Source of the DNA: Cyclobacteriaceae bacterium
GTDB lineage: Bacteria > Bacteroidota > Bacteroidia > Cytophagales > Cyclobacteriaceae
Length of the DNA stretch: 64,000 bases
Assembly: GCA_020832305.1 (NCBI GenBank)
Contig: JAFIEV010000025.1
Span: 1-64,000, forward strand
Direction: 5' to 3'
In this document: piece after piece, positions 7,238-15,467 of the stretch
Layout of the letters: the number at the start of each line of letters is the position of its first letter
How positions within the stretch are numbered: the stretch's first letter is position 1
The notes under the pieces: generated by a model
Databases searched by the model: none
What the model was told of the DNA's origin: nothing
Seen by the model: the letters and a program-made list of their open reading frames with translations, nothing else
Position numbers and translations under genes: made by a program

Positions 7238-8683
7238 ATGAAAGGATTTGGTCTTATTCCAACAGAGAAAATCATTGAGCGTCTAAGGTACGAAAACCCA
7301 TGGTGGCTCAATCAACAGGTACCTGAGATTTACAGGACAATGTCCAAGCGTCTTTATTTTGACCTTTTCATTCCTTTTGTAAAAGAAAAACATATCCGAA
7401 GGGCCCAGGTCTTAATGGGTCCAAGACGAGTCGGCAAAACAGTGATGTTGTTTCACAGCATTCAGCAATTACTCAATGAAGGAGTTCATCCGAATCAGAT
7501 TTTTTTTGTTGGCATAGACAATCCCATCTATGTGCATTTGGGGCTGGAAGACCTACTGACGATATGCAAAAAATCACTTAACCTTACGCATCTCCATGAC
7601 TGTTATGTTTTTTTTGATGAAATCCAATACTTAAAAGACTGGGAGCGTCATTTAAAAGTATTGGTGGATGCTTATCCAAAGACCAAATTCATCGTTTCTG
7701 GTTCCGCAGCTGCAGCCCTCAAATGGCACAGTACCGAAAGCGGGGCCGGAAGGTTTACAGATTTTATGTTGCCACCACTGACCTTTCAGGAATACATTCA
7801 TTTAAAAAAAATGAACCATTTGATTTTTGATGGCAGCCTTGCTTATGGCGATAAGTCTATACCCTACTGTTTGACACACGATGTGAAAGCTTTGAATAAA
7901 GAGTTTGTAAATTATTTGAATTTTGGAGGATATCCAGAAGTGGTCTTATCGGAAAAAATTCAAACGGACATGGGGCGATACGTGAAAAGCGATATTGTTG
8001 ACAAGGTTTTGCTAAGGGATTTACCAAGTTTGTACGGCATCAAAGATGTACAGGAGTTGAACCGCTTTTTTACATACATAGCCTATAATACCGGCAATGA
8101 ATTTTCATACGAAAATATGTCCAAGGAAAGTGGTATTCAGAAGGATACCTTGAAAAAGTATTTGGAATACCTGGAAGCAGCTTTTTTGATAAAAGTATTG
8201 AATAAAGTCGACGTCAATGCCAAAAGGCTGAAAAGGATAACTAGTTTTAAAGTGTATCTGACAAATCCATCCTTACGGACTGCCTTATTTTCCCCTATTG
8301 TAGAAACAGACGATGAAATGGGCAATATGGTGGAAACTGCCGTGTTATCCCAATGGATGCACCGTGAGAAACTGGATCTGACCTATGCCCGGTGGAAAGA
8401 AGGCAGAAATGAAGGCGAGGTGGATTTGGTATTGGTGGATGATAAAAAGTATAAGCCTGTTTGGGGAGTAGAGATCAAGTGGAGTAATAGGTATTTTGAT
8501 AAACCGAAAGAATTAAAAAGTCTGATACAGTTTTGTAAGGCCAATGGCTTCGAAAATGCACTGGTAACCACCATCAATCAACGGGGAATCAAAGCAGTTG
8601 ATGATTTATCATTCACGTTTTTACCAGCTTCCATTTACGCTTACAACATTGGAGATATTACCCTAAAGATGAAACACCCATGA
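7238..8683 (+). CDS. AAA ATPase with DUF4143 and C-terminal PD-(D/E)xK-like region
   Basis: A 481-residue protein of the AAA_14/DUF4143 family. Walker A is G61-PRRVGKT68 and Walker B is FFDEIQ (D127-E128), followed by the family block FIVSGSAAAALKWHSTESGAGR and the LTFQEYI segment. The C-terminal DUF4143 part holds GEVDLVLVD and VEIKWS, giving D396...E412-x-K414, the pattern of a PD-(D/E)xK nuclease fold. Family members are widespread and poorly characterised. The gene lies between two copies of the hsdR start and has its own promoter, so it looks like a later insertion into the R-M operon. Nothing here defines its substrate. Confidence 0.85.
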   Translation: MKGFGLIPTEKIIERLRYENPWWLNQQVPEIYRTMSKRLYFDLFIPFVKEKHIRRAQVLMGPRRVGKTVMLFHSIQQLLNEGVHPNQIFFVGIDNPIYVHLGLEDLLTICKKSLNLTHLHDCYVFFDEIQYLKDWERHLKVLVDAYPKTKFIVSGSAAAALKWHSTESGAGRFTDFMLPPLTFQEYIHLKKMNHLIFDGSLAYGDKSIPYCLTHDVKALNKEFVNYLNFGGYPEVVLSEKIQTDMGRYVKSDIVDKVLLRDLPSLYGIKDVQELNRFFTYIAYNTGNEFSYENMSKESGIQKDTLKKYLEYLEAAFLIKVLNKVDVNAKRLKRITSFKVYLTNPSLRTALFSPIVETDDEMGNMVETAVLSQWMHREKLDLTYARWKEGRNEGEVDLVLVDDKKYKPVWGVEIKWSNRYFDKPKELKSLIQFCKANGFENALVTTINQRGIKAVDDLSFTFLPASIYAYNIGDITLKMKHP

Positions 8684-8793
8684 GAAAAGTCTTCTCACAC
8701 AGGGGAATGATTATAAAGGGTGTTCCATCAGTCCTTTAAAAAACAAATTATAATCTGATGAAAACCATAAGTTGAGATGATTATATTCATGTC

Positions 8794-8823
8794 ATGAAAT
8801 TCACCGAAGAAAAATTAGAAAAG
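8794..8823 (+). repeat. Right copy of the 30-bp direct repeat (true start of hsdR)
   Basis: This copy is the genuine first ten codons of hsdR and matches 6905-6934 at 29 of 30 positions. Confidence 0.75.
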
Positions 8824-11800
8824 GCATTTACCGAGTTGCTGGGGCAAGAAGGCTTTCCCCATCAGTTGGGGATTTTTATTGTCAGGAAACCGGATGAAGT
8901 TTTAATTGAAGCCGATTTAAAAAGTTTTCTATCCATACAATATGCTTCTCATGGCATTACCGAAAATGAAATCCATTCTATCATTCTTCAGCTGAAATCA
9001 CTTGCTGCTTCTGACCTCTATGAAAGTAACAAGACATTTTTACGCATGTTATCCGATGGTTTTATCCTGAAAAGGGAAGATCGAAGCCAAAAAGATGTCT
9101 TCATTCAGTTGATCGATTATGCAGGCCTGGACAAACAGCGGCAGGCAGATGAAGAGTTTTTGATTGATGTTATATCAGATACAGAGCGGGCAGAATATGC
9201 CAAAGACAACAATCTCTACAAGTTTGTCACCCAGCTGGAAATCACAGGCACAGAAAAAAGAATTCCTGACGGAATCTTGTATATCAATGGGTTGCCTTTG
9301 GTAGTATTTGAGTTTAAAAGTGCGATCCGCGAAGAAGCGACCATCCATGATGCCTTCCGGCAGTTGACGGTACGCTACCGTCGGGATATTCCGGAACTGT
9401 TTAAATACAATGCTTTTTGCGTGATCAGTGATGGGGTAAACAATAAGGCGGGTTCCTTCTTTGCGCCGTATGAGTTTTTCTATGCCTGGAGACGTATTGC
9501 CGGACTCGCCAAAGAAGTTGACGGTATAGATTCAATGTTTACACTGGTTCAGGGAATGTTTCACAAGAACCGTTTGCGTGACATCATCCGTAATTTCATT
9601 TACGTTCCTGACAACAGCAAGAAAGAGGAAAAAATCGTATGCCGGTATCCACAATATTACGCGGCAAGGGCATTGTATAACAACATCAGGAAAGCCCAGA
9701 AACCAGAAGGAGATGGTAAAGGCGGAACCTATTTTGGTGCTACGGGTTGCGGAAAAAGCTTTACCATGCTTTACCTGACGCGCTTACTGATGAAAAGTGA
9801 GTATTTCGAGAGTCCTACCATTGTTTTAATCACAGACAGAACAGATCTGGATGATCAGCTTTCTGTACAATTTGTTCAGGCAAAAAATTTCATCGGTGAC
9901 AATACCGTAGAGAGTGTGGAAAGTCGGGCCGATCTCCGTAGGAAACTTCAGGGAAGGCAAAGCGGGGGTGTATTTTTAACTACCATCCACAAGTTTACAG
10001 AAGATACCGAATTGCTCTCGGATAGAAACAATATCATTTGTATTTCAGATGAGGCCCACCGCAGTCAGATCAACATGGACCAAAAAGTAAAAGTCACCGA
10101 AAAAGGGGTGACCAAATCATTCGGTTTTGCCAAGTACCTGCATGATTCTTTACCGAATGCCACTTATGTTGGATTCACGGGTACGCCAATTGATGCGACA
10201 TTGGATGTTTTCGGAAAAGTGGTAGATGCCTACACCATGACCGAATCGGTCAAAGATGAAATTACGGTGAGGATTGTCTATGAAGGGAGAGCTGCTAAAG
10301 TCGCCTTGAAAAACGGTGAATTGGAGAAAATTGAACAGTATTATGAAGACGCTGCTTCTCTGGGCACCAATGAATATCAGATAGATAAGAGCAAGCAGGA
10401 AACAGCCAGCATGTATGCCATATTGGGGGATCCGGACAGATTAAGGGCTGTTGCAGAAGATTTTGTACAGCATTATGAGCGTAGGGTTCAGGAAGGCGCT
10501 ACTGTCAAAGGAAAAGCGATGTTTGTCAGCAGCAGCCGGCAGATCGCCTATGAATTGTATCAAAATATTATTGCCATCCTGGGCTCTCGAAGCTCCAGCT
10601 TCGAGAAAATAGAAAGCACCAATTTTGCTCAATACTTTACAAAGCATTTTGGTTACCCCGAAGAATGGCATAGCAGAAAATTACCTCATCGAAGCAAAGA
10701 AGGATTAATTCAATCCATAACATTTCGCCTTGCTGACAGTTTGCCACAAAGTGTTTTGAAGAATATTGATATTGAAGTCAAAGATCTATCTGATGAGAAG
10801 AAAGATGAACAGAAAAGAAAGAAATATGAATACTGGCTTGATAAAGGTTATGGATGCTGTGCTTTAGCCAATAAAGAGATGGCTCAAGTAGTCCAGGATG
10901 CTTTGTTGCATCATGATGGAGTTAAATATGACCTGTTAGCATGGAGCATTATGCCGAATCACGTGCATGTTTTAATCAAGACAAATGATGATTTACCAGG
11001 AATCATTCAATCCTGGAAATCTTTCACTGGAAAATGGGCATTGGCTAACAATAAAAAATTAAATCTGGGGATTGAAAAGGATGCCAGGCAATTTTGGATG
11101 CCTGAATATTGGGACAGGTTTATCCGGGATGAAAATCACTTCAATGCTGCGGTTAGATATATTTTGAATAACCCGGTAAAGGCTTATTTACCAAAAGAAA
11201 GTTCAGCTTATCTCTATAGAGGAATGCAGCTGGATCTGCATTCAACCCGGCAGCTTCACCCAACCCAGATTAAATTGGTTATGACCAGAAATCAAGATGA
11301 TACTGAAACCCTTTGGAATTTATTGGGCACCAAAGAAGACCGCAAGGAATTGGACCGACAGTTCAAAAACCCCAAATCCAATTTCAAGATTGCCATAGTG
11401 GTGGATATGTGGCTCACGGGTTTTGACGTACCGTTTTTGGATAGCATCTATATTGACAAACCCATTCAGCAACATAACCTGATTCAGACCATTTCAAGGG
11501 TCAACCGGAAGTTTGAAGGTAAAAACAAAGGGTTGGTAGTGGATTATATCGGCATCAAAAAGCAAATGAATTTAGCCCTTGCCAAATACAACAAAGGAGA
11601 CGAAGAAAACTTTGAAGATATTGCGCAGTCTTTGGTGGTAGTAAAAGATCACCTGGATTTATTGGCCAGATTGATGCATACCTTTGACAGCTCAAAATAC
11701 TTCCGTGGCAGCACCATAGAACAGCTCAACACGCTGAATATGGCTGCTGAGTTTGTGCAACAGACCAAGGAACTGGAAACCCGTTTTATGGGATTGGTTA

Positions 11801-12606
11801 AACGATTGAAAGCCGCTTATGATATCTGTACAGGAAGTGAAAATCTAACTCAGAATGAAAGAGATAATATCCATTTCTATTTAGCCGTTCGTTCCATTGT
11901 TTTCAAACTGACCAAAGGCAATGCACCCGACACGGCACAGATGAATGCAAGAGTTAGGGAAATGATAAAGGATGCTTTGCAAAGTGACGGAGTTGAAGAA
12001 ATTTTCAAATTGGGTGAAGAGAACGAGCAAGACATTTTTGATGAAGACTATTTAGCTAAGATTGACAAAATCAAGCTACCGAACACGAAAATCAAATTGC
12101 TTCAACAGCTATTGGCTAAAGTGATTGGAGAAATCAGAAAAGTAAACAAGGTAAAAGGCATTGACTTCACTAAGAAAATGCAGACCATTGTTGAACGCTA
12201 CAACAACAGAGATGCCAATGACATTTTGAGAAGTGATGTGTATGAGGAAATGGCTGAAGCTTTGACAAATCTAATTTGGGACGTTCACAAAGAATTCAGA
12301 GCAGGAGATGAATTAGGCATTGACTTTCAAGAAAAAGCCTTTTATGACATCCTGAAAGAGCTTTGTAAAAAATACGACTTCACCTACCCGGAAGACAAAC
12401 TTATTGACCTATCAAAAGCCGTGAAAATTATTGTTGACAACCAGGCAAAATTTCCAGACTGGAATAAAAGGGACGACATTAAATCAGCATTGAAAGTTGA
12501 GTTGATATTGATTTTAGATGAGTTTGGTTATCCGCCCGTAGAAAGAGACGAAGTGTATTTGGAAATTTTTGAACAAGCTGAAAATTTTAAGAAAAACAGA
12601 CAATAA
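8794..12606 (+). CDS. hsdR: Type I restriction endonuclease HsdR with an in-frame inserted transposase domain
   Basis: A 1270-residue protein; relatives without the insert are about 1,030 long. It cleaves DNA after ATP-driven translocation in complex with HsdMS. In order: the HSDR_N nuclease domain (D159...E173-F-K175), RecA-like domain 1 (Walker A G315-ATGCGKS322, DEAH 419-422, FTGTP), RecA-like domain 2 (SSSRQIAYELYQNIIA to 594, resuming at IKLVMTRNQDD from 826, QTISRVNR 898-905), then the long helical C-terminal domain. Residues about 595-825 are foreign: a complete REP-associated transposase replaces the short linker after motif IV. All canonical HsdR motifs on both sides are intact and there is no stop, so a full-length chimeric protein should be made. 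Whether it still restricts DNA is unknown. Confidence 0.9.
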   Translation: MKFTEEKLEKAFTELLGQEGFPHQLGIFIVRKPDEVLIEADLKSFLSIQYASHGITENEIHSIILQLKSLAASDLYESNKTFLRMLSDGFILKREDRSQKDVFIQLIDYAGLDKQRQADEEFLIDVISDTERAEYAKDNNLYKFVTQLEITGTEKRIPDGILYINGLPLVVFEFKSAIREEATIHDAFRQLTVRYRRDIPELFKYNAFCVISDGVNNKAGSFFAPYEFFYAWRRIAGLAKEVDGIDSMFTLVQGMFHKNRLRDIIRNFIYVPDNSKKEEKIVCRYPQYYAARALYNNIRKAQKPEGDGKGGTYFGATGCGKSFTMLYLTRLLMKSEYFESPTIVLITDRTDLDDQLSVQFVQAKNFIGDNTVESVESRADLRRKLQGRQSGGVFLTTIHKFTEDTELLSDRNNIICISDEAHRSQINMDQKVKVTEKGVTKSFGFAKYLHDSLPNATYVGFTGTPIDATLDVFGKVVDAYTMTESVKDEITVRIVYEGRAAKVALKNGELEKIEQYYEDAASLGTNEYQIDKSKQETASMYAILGDPDRLRAVAEDFVQHYERRVQEGATVKGKAMFVSSSRQIAYELYQNIIAILGSRSSSFEKIESTNFAQYFTKHFGYPEEWHSRKLPHRSKEGLIQSITFRLADSLPQSVLKNIDIEVKDLSDEKKDEQKRKKYEYWLDKGYGCCALANKEMAQVVQDALLHHDGVKYDLLAWSIMPNHVHVLIKTNDDLPGIIQSWKSFTGKWALANNKKLNLGIEKDARQFWMPEYWDRFIRDENHFNAAVRYILNNPVKAYLPKESSAYLYRGMQLDLHSTRQLHPTQIKLVMTRNQDDTETLWNLLGTKEDRKELDRQFKNPKSNFKIAIVVDMWLTGFDVPFLDSIYIDKPIQQHNLIQTISRVNRKFEGKNKGLVVDYIGIKKQMNLALAKYNKGDEENFEDIAQSLVVVKDHLDLLARLMHTFDSSKYFRGSTIEQLNTLNMAAEFVQQTKELETRFMGLVKRLKAAYDICTGSENLTQNERDNIHFYLAVRSIVFKLTKGNAPDTAQMNARVREMIKDALQSDGVEEIFKLGEENEQDIFDEDYLAKIDKIKLPNTKIKLLQQLLAKVIGEIRKVNKVKGIDFTKKMQTIVERYNNRDANDILRSDVYEEMAEALTNLIWDVHKEFRAGDELGIDFQEKAFYDILKELCKKYDFTYPEDKLIDLSKAVKIIVDNQAKFPDWNKRDDIKSALKVELILILDEFGYPPVERDEVYLEIFEQAENFKKNRQ
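10585..10606. repeat. Left REP-like hairpin of the RAYT element
   Basis: Perfect 9-bp stem TCTCGAAGC / GCTTCGAGA around the 4-nt loop TCCA. It encodes S598-RSSSF-E604 of the chimeric HsdR and lies exactly where similarity to HsdR stops. Confidence 0.8.
11222..11243. repeat. Right REP-like hairpin of the RAYT element
   Basis: Perfect 8-bp stem GAATGCAG / CTGCATTC. The six middle bases are CTGGAT, which can be read as a C/T mismatch closing a TGGA loop. The total of 22 nt equals the left hairpin, and TGGA is the complement of the left loop TCCA, so the two are inverted with respect to each other. HsdR similarity resumes at 11269. Confidence 0.75.
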
Positions 12607-12961
12607 GCCAACGCAGCATTCAGGTATCCCGCTTAGAGCGGGTCCAGGTTGCACGACTTGTCACGCTCAAATAGGGTAACCAAGAAACAAGCCTGACCTT
12701 GACACAAGGAGTGCCTTTCCAACCCCGATAAAATTAAAATAAAGAAATTTCCCTTTCCATGATCAACCTAAAGAAATACCATTAAATACAAAGCTCATTT
12801 CCAACCTTGTAAATTCTTTGAAACAGCTGGAACCATCTGGCACAGAAATTGAATCTGTGTCAGATATATCGTTTTTCAAAAAACACCACGCACGTGTTTT
12901 ATTTTGGTGGCTAAGCTTGAATTCTCAAATCAAATCCCTTAAAGGGCCACAAAAATTGACG
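12607..12961. other. Intergenic region at the right edge of the defence island
   Basis: No gene is supported here. It holds a 6-bp stem CCCGCT/AGCGGG with loop TAG (12628-12642) just after hsdR, and a 10-bp stem with one G-T wobble at 12837-12863 (CTGGCACAGA / TCTGTGTCAG). Neither has a proper T-tract on the plus strand. A third weak hairpin near 12884-12905 (AAAACAC / GTGTTTT) is followed by ATTTT and could end transcription of hsdR. No att site, tRNA or integrase is seen, so the island boundary is inferred only from the change of gene content and strand. Confidence 0.4.
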
Positions 12962-13879
12962 TTAAAAATTAATAGTAACATAGGGCACCTTATCGGGATG
13001 TTTGTGCCATCCATATTCTATGTAATCCCAGGTAACTTCCTCGCCATTTACATGAAAATGAAGAAATCCTTCCTTAATCCGGGTAGAATCACCCCTCCAG
13101 CTGGGCCTGCCGGCAATGGCGCCGCCGGTAATATACCTCGTTTTGTTCTCCAGGTGCAGGTCTTCCAGAAAATGTACATGTCCTTGCAATACCAGTCGTA
13201 CATTGTACTGATCGAAAATCTCTATAATTTCATTTCGGTTGATAATCCAGCTATCCTGCACCGCTCCTGATGAGGGATATTTTTGTCTGATCGTTGAAAT
13301 AAATGGCAAATGACTCACCACTACCACTGGTGTTCCGGGCCCCGAAGCTTCCAGATCTTTAGCCAGCCATTCTTTTTGCGCATCATCGATATATCCTATG
13401 TATTTCTGATCTTTTACATCCAGTGAATTGAGCACAATAAAATGCCAGCCTTTGTGATCAAATGAATAATAGGTAGCTCCGAAATGCCGCTCAAACATTC
13501 CGTATTTATAATCGGGATGATCCGGACCAGTGTCACTCTCTGGATAGATGCCAAAGAGATCGTGGTTGCCGACACAAGGATATACTTTTTTATTAATGGC
13601 GGCAGCAGCCGTTTTGTAAAGATTAAACAAAGAATCAGAACGATTTAAATTCCCACGCATCACATCAAATACCAAATCGCCCCCGGTTAGTACAAAATCT
13701 GCTTTCAGTTGGTTAATGGTATCGGTGGCGAGTTGAAAAGCCTGGTAGGCGTTGCGCTCGTGTTGTAAATGTAAATCGGTGATGAACAGAAATGAGAAAT
13801 TATCCTCTGTATTGGTTTTTTGTTGCGCACAGGCTGTCACCAGGCACATTGCTACGATTAAGGTTAAAAATCTGGTCAT
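12962..13879 (-). CDS. Calcineurin-like metallophosphoesterase lipoprotein
   Basis: A 305-residue protein whose N-terminus has a hydrophobic stretch and lipobox VTAC (C17), so it should be a lipoprotein outside the cytoplasm. The metallophosphoesterase signature is complete: D-x-H in FITDLHLQ, GGD in LTGGDLVF, GNHD in CVGNHDLFG, H in VVSHLPF and GHVH in LQGHVHF. These residues hold a two-metal centre that hydrolyses phosphoesters; the substrate cannot be named. The gene is 17 nt downstream of the transporter gene on the same strand, so the two are probably co-transcribed. Confidence 0.88.
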   Translation of the reverse strand: MTRFLTLIVAMCLVTACAQQKTNTEDNFSFLFITDLHLQHERNAYQAFQLATDTINQLKADFVLTGGDLVFDVMRGNLNRSDSLFNLYKTAAAAINKKVYPCVGNHDLFGIYPESDTGPDHPDYKYGMFERHFGATYYSFDHKGWHFIVLNSLDVKDQKYIGYIDDAQKEWLAKDLEASGPGTPVVVVSHLPFISTIRQKYPSSGAVQDSWIINRNEIIEIFDQYNVRLVLQGHVHFLEDLHLENKTRYITGGAIAGRPSWRGDSTRIKEGFLHFHVNGEEVTWDYIEYGWHKHPDKVPYVTINF

Positions 13880-13896
13880 TTTGCTTTTTTCTGATA

Positions 13897-15330
13897 TTAC
13901 TTCAATTCATCGGATAAAGGCCTTTTGGCCCATAATGTAGCCATAAAAGTGCCACTCAAAATATGCCAGATGCCCCACCAGGCGGCGATAAAGGCCATGC
14001 CGCCCAATCCATCAAACAGGTTGGGATTAAAAATTAACACCAGGGCGAGGCCCGAGTTTTGAATGCCGGTTTCAATGGTAAGGGTTCTTCGGTCGGCACG
14101 TGGCAGCCTGCCCAATGTGGCCAGTGAAAATCCACTTGCCAGCGCCAGAAAATTATGTGCCAATACTATCAGAATGATCAGGTGGATGTATTTTAAAAAG
14201 TACCCGAAGTTTGAAGCAAAAGCCGCTATAATGAACAGGGCAAAAAGACCCATAGATATGTTTTTAATCGGACCTGCAATTTTTTCGGTGGTCTTGGGGT
14301 AACGGTTGGAAAACCATATTCCTGCTACAACCGGCGCTCCCAACAACAGAAGAACTGTTTTAAGCATTTCCACGGGATCAATGGAAATGGGTATGACCAG
14401 GTCAGAAGCGCCGGCATACAAAGAACCCCACAAGGTAAAATTTAGGGGTGTCATGAAAATTGCCGACAAAGTGGCTATGGCCGTAAGACTCACCGATAGT
14501 GCAACATTGCCTTTGGCAATGGAACTGAGGAAGTTGGATATATTGCCACCCGGACAAGACGCAACCAATATCATACCCAGGGCTACGCTGGGCGTAGGCT
14601 TTATAAAATATATCAATATAAAAGTAAGGGCAGGTAATGCCAAAAACTGAGAAATTACCCCCAGAACTACGGATTTTGGATTTTTTACGACCAACACAAA
14701 ATGATCGTATTTAATCCCCAATGCCACGCCAAACATGATAAAGGCAAGGGTTATGTTCATAAATAGCAATCCCCCGCTTTTAAAGTTAAGCCTTATCCAA
14801 TCAAGTGTTTCGAGATTAGCTTTAAGATTCAGGTCGGTTCTGATGACCCTTTCATTAGAAAAACAAACCCTGTGCCGTCGGCTGTAGTACCAGTCTGTTC
14901 CGGAAAAACGCTGTTCCGGCTGCCCTGCCACTTCCAGCGCCTCCAGGCTATCCATGCCAATGCGCAGGTATTTTACCGGTGTTTCCAGGCCTTGAGGAGG
15001 CTCGTGTTTTTTCAGGCTTATTTTTTGATTTCGCAATCCGGGATGGAGACGAATTTCATCAATTTTTTCATCAATGATTACAACCTCATGGCCTCCGTCA
15101 AATACCCACCTTTGCAATGCCTTTATCTCAGTGGCTTTGCCGGCCGCTGCTTCCACCTCTTCCACAGACATACCTGGTCTGATACTGCTTAATTTTTGTT
15201 GCAGGCTCTGTGCTGATACGGTACAAGTTGCCAGGGCCAAAATCAATGTCAGAAAATACCGTCTGAGGCAAAGTATCCTTGCCCCGAATTCGCTTCTTCG
15301 GAAATAATAGTTTGCATGCATCTGATTCAT
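13897..15330 (-). CDS. BASS-family (bile acid:sodium symporter) transporter with N-terminal SmpA-like tandem repeat
   Basis: The C-terminal about 310 residues are a BASS/SBF carrier with about nine membrane segments and the family signature ASCPGGNISNFLSSIAKGN, then FMTPLNF and a conserved TIETGIQNSGLAL block. Before it lies a signal-like segment (RRYFLTLILALATCTVSAQS) and two repeats of about 60 residues, each GM-x-(V/L)E...AG-x(3,4)...W...V/I...L, resembling SmpA/BamE-like modules: RPGMSVEEVEAAAGKAT, and RIGMDSLEALEVAGQPE. This extension is unusual for the family. I place the start at the ATG at 15330 (alternative 15321); the frame is open further, to 15498, but that would overlap the divergent rhamnosidase gene. 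The substrate is unknown. Confidence 0.8.
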   Translation of the reverse strand: MNQMHANYYFRRSEFGARILCLRRYFLTLILALATCTVSAQSLQQKLSSIRPGMSVEEVEAAAGKATEIKALQRWVFDGGHEVVIIDEKIDEIRLHPGLRNQKISLKKHEPPQGLETPVKYLRIGMDSLEALEVAGQPEQRFSGTDWYYSRRHRVCFSNERVIRTDLNLKANLETLDWIRLNFKSGGLLFMNITLAFIMFGVALGIKYDHFVLVVKNPKSVVLGVISQFLALPALTFILIYFIKPTPSVALGMILVASCPGGNISNFLSSIAKGNVALSVSLTAIATLSAIFMTPLNFTLWGSLYAGASDLVIPISIDPVEMLKTVLLLLGAPVVAGIWFSNRYPKTTEKIAGPIKNISMGLFALFIIAAFASNFGYFLKYIHLIILIVLAHNFLALASGFSLATLGRLPRADRRTLTIETGIQNSGLALVLIFNPNLFDGLGGMAFIAAWWGIWHILSGTFMATLWAKRPLSDELK

Positions 15331-15467
15331 GGTGAACTTACATCGCATATTTACATTTTTTTTGCCAAGATCAAAATTACCGGTTAAAAAACTGGTTTTC
15401 GGCCCTATATACCATGGCCATTTTATTGAAAATTCATGTATAACAGAATGTATACATACTATTAAAA

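Larger units (their letters stand above)
10585..11243 (+). mobile_element. REP-associated tyrosine transposase (RAYT, Y1/HUH family) element inserted in hsdR
   Basis: The inserted stretch encodes a recognisable RAYT: YPEEWHSRKLPHR, ITFRLADSLP, YEYWLDKGYGCC, LLAWSIMPNHVHVLIK with the HUH metal site H723-V-H725, SWKSFTGKWA, FWMPEYWDRFIRD and YILNNPVKAYL (HsdR numbering to about 800). These proteins nick single-stranded REP hairpins. The element is bounded by two 22-nt hairpins in opposite orientation. No in-frame ATG occurs in the insert before M696, past the normal RAYT start, so it has no start codon of its own and would be made only as part of HsdR. I cannot assign the catalytic tyrosine with confidence. 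Exact cleavage ends beyond the hairpins are unknown. Confidence 0.85.

Noticed and set aside
8794-12606. hsdR as a pseudogene disrupted by a transposon
   Set aside because: The reading frame stays open through the insert and every HsdR motif on both sides is intact, so a chimeric protein is the simpler reading, although function is not proven.
12607-12700. An integron attC site or integrase attachment site after hsdR
   Set aside because: The short hairpin lacks the core-site bases, and no integrase or tRNA gene is nearby.
12818-13270. A 150-codon plus-strand open frame
   Set aside because: It lies almost wholly antisense to the metallophosphoesterase, whose motifs are complete, and its protein has no recognisable feature.
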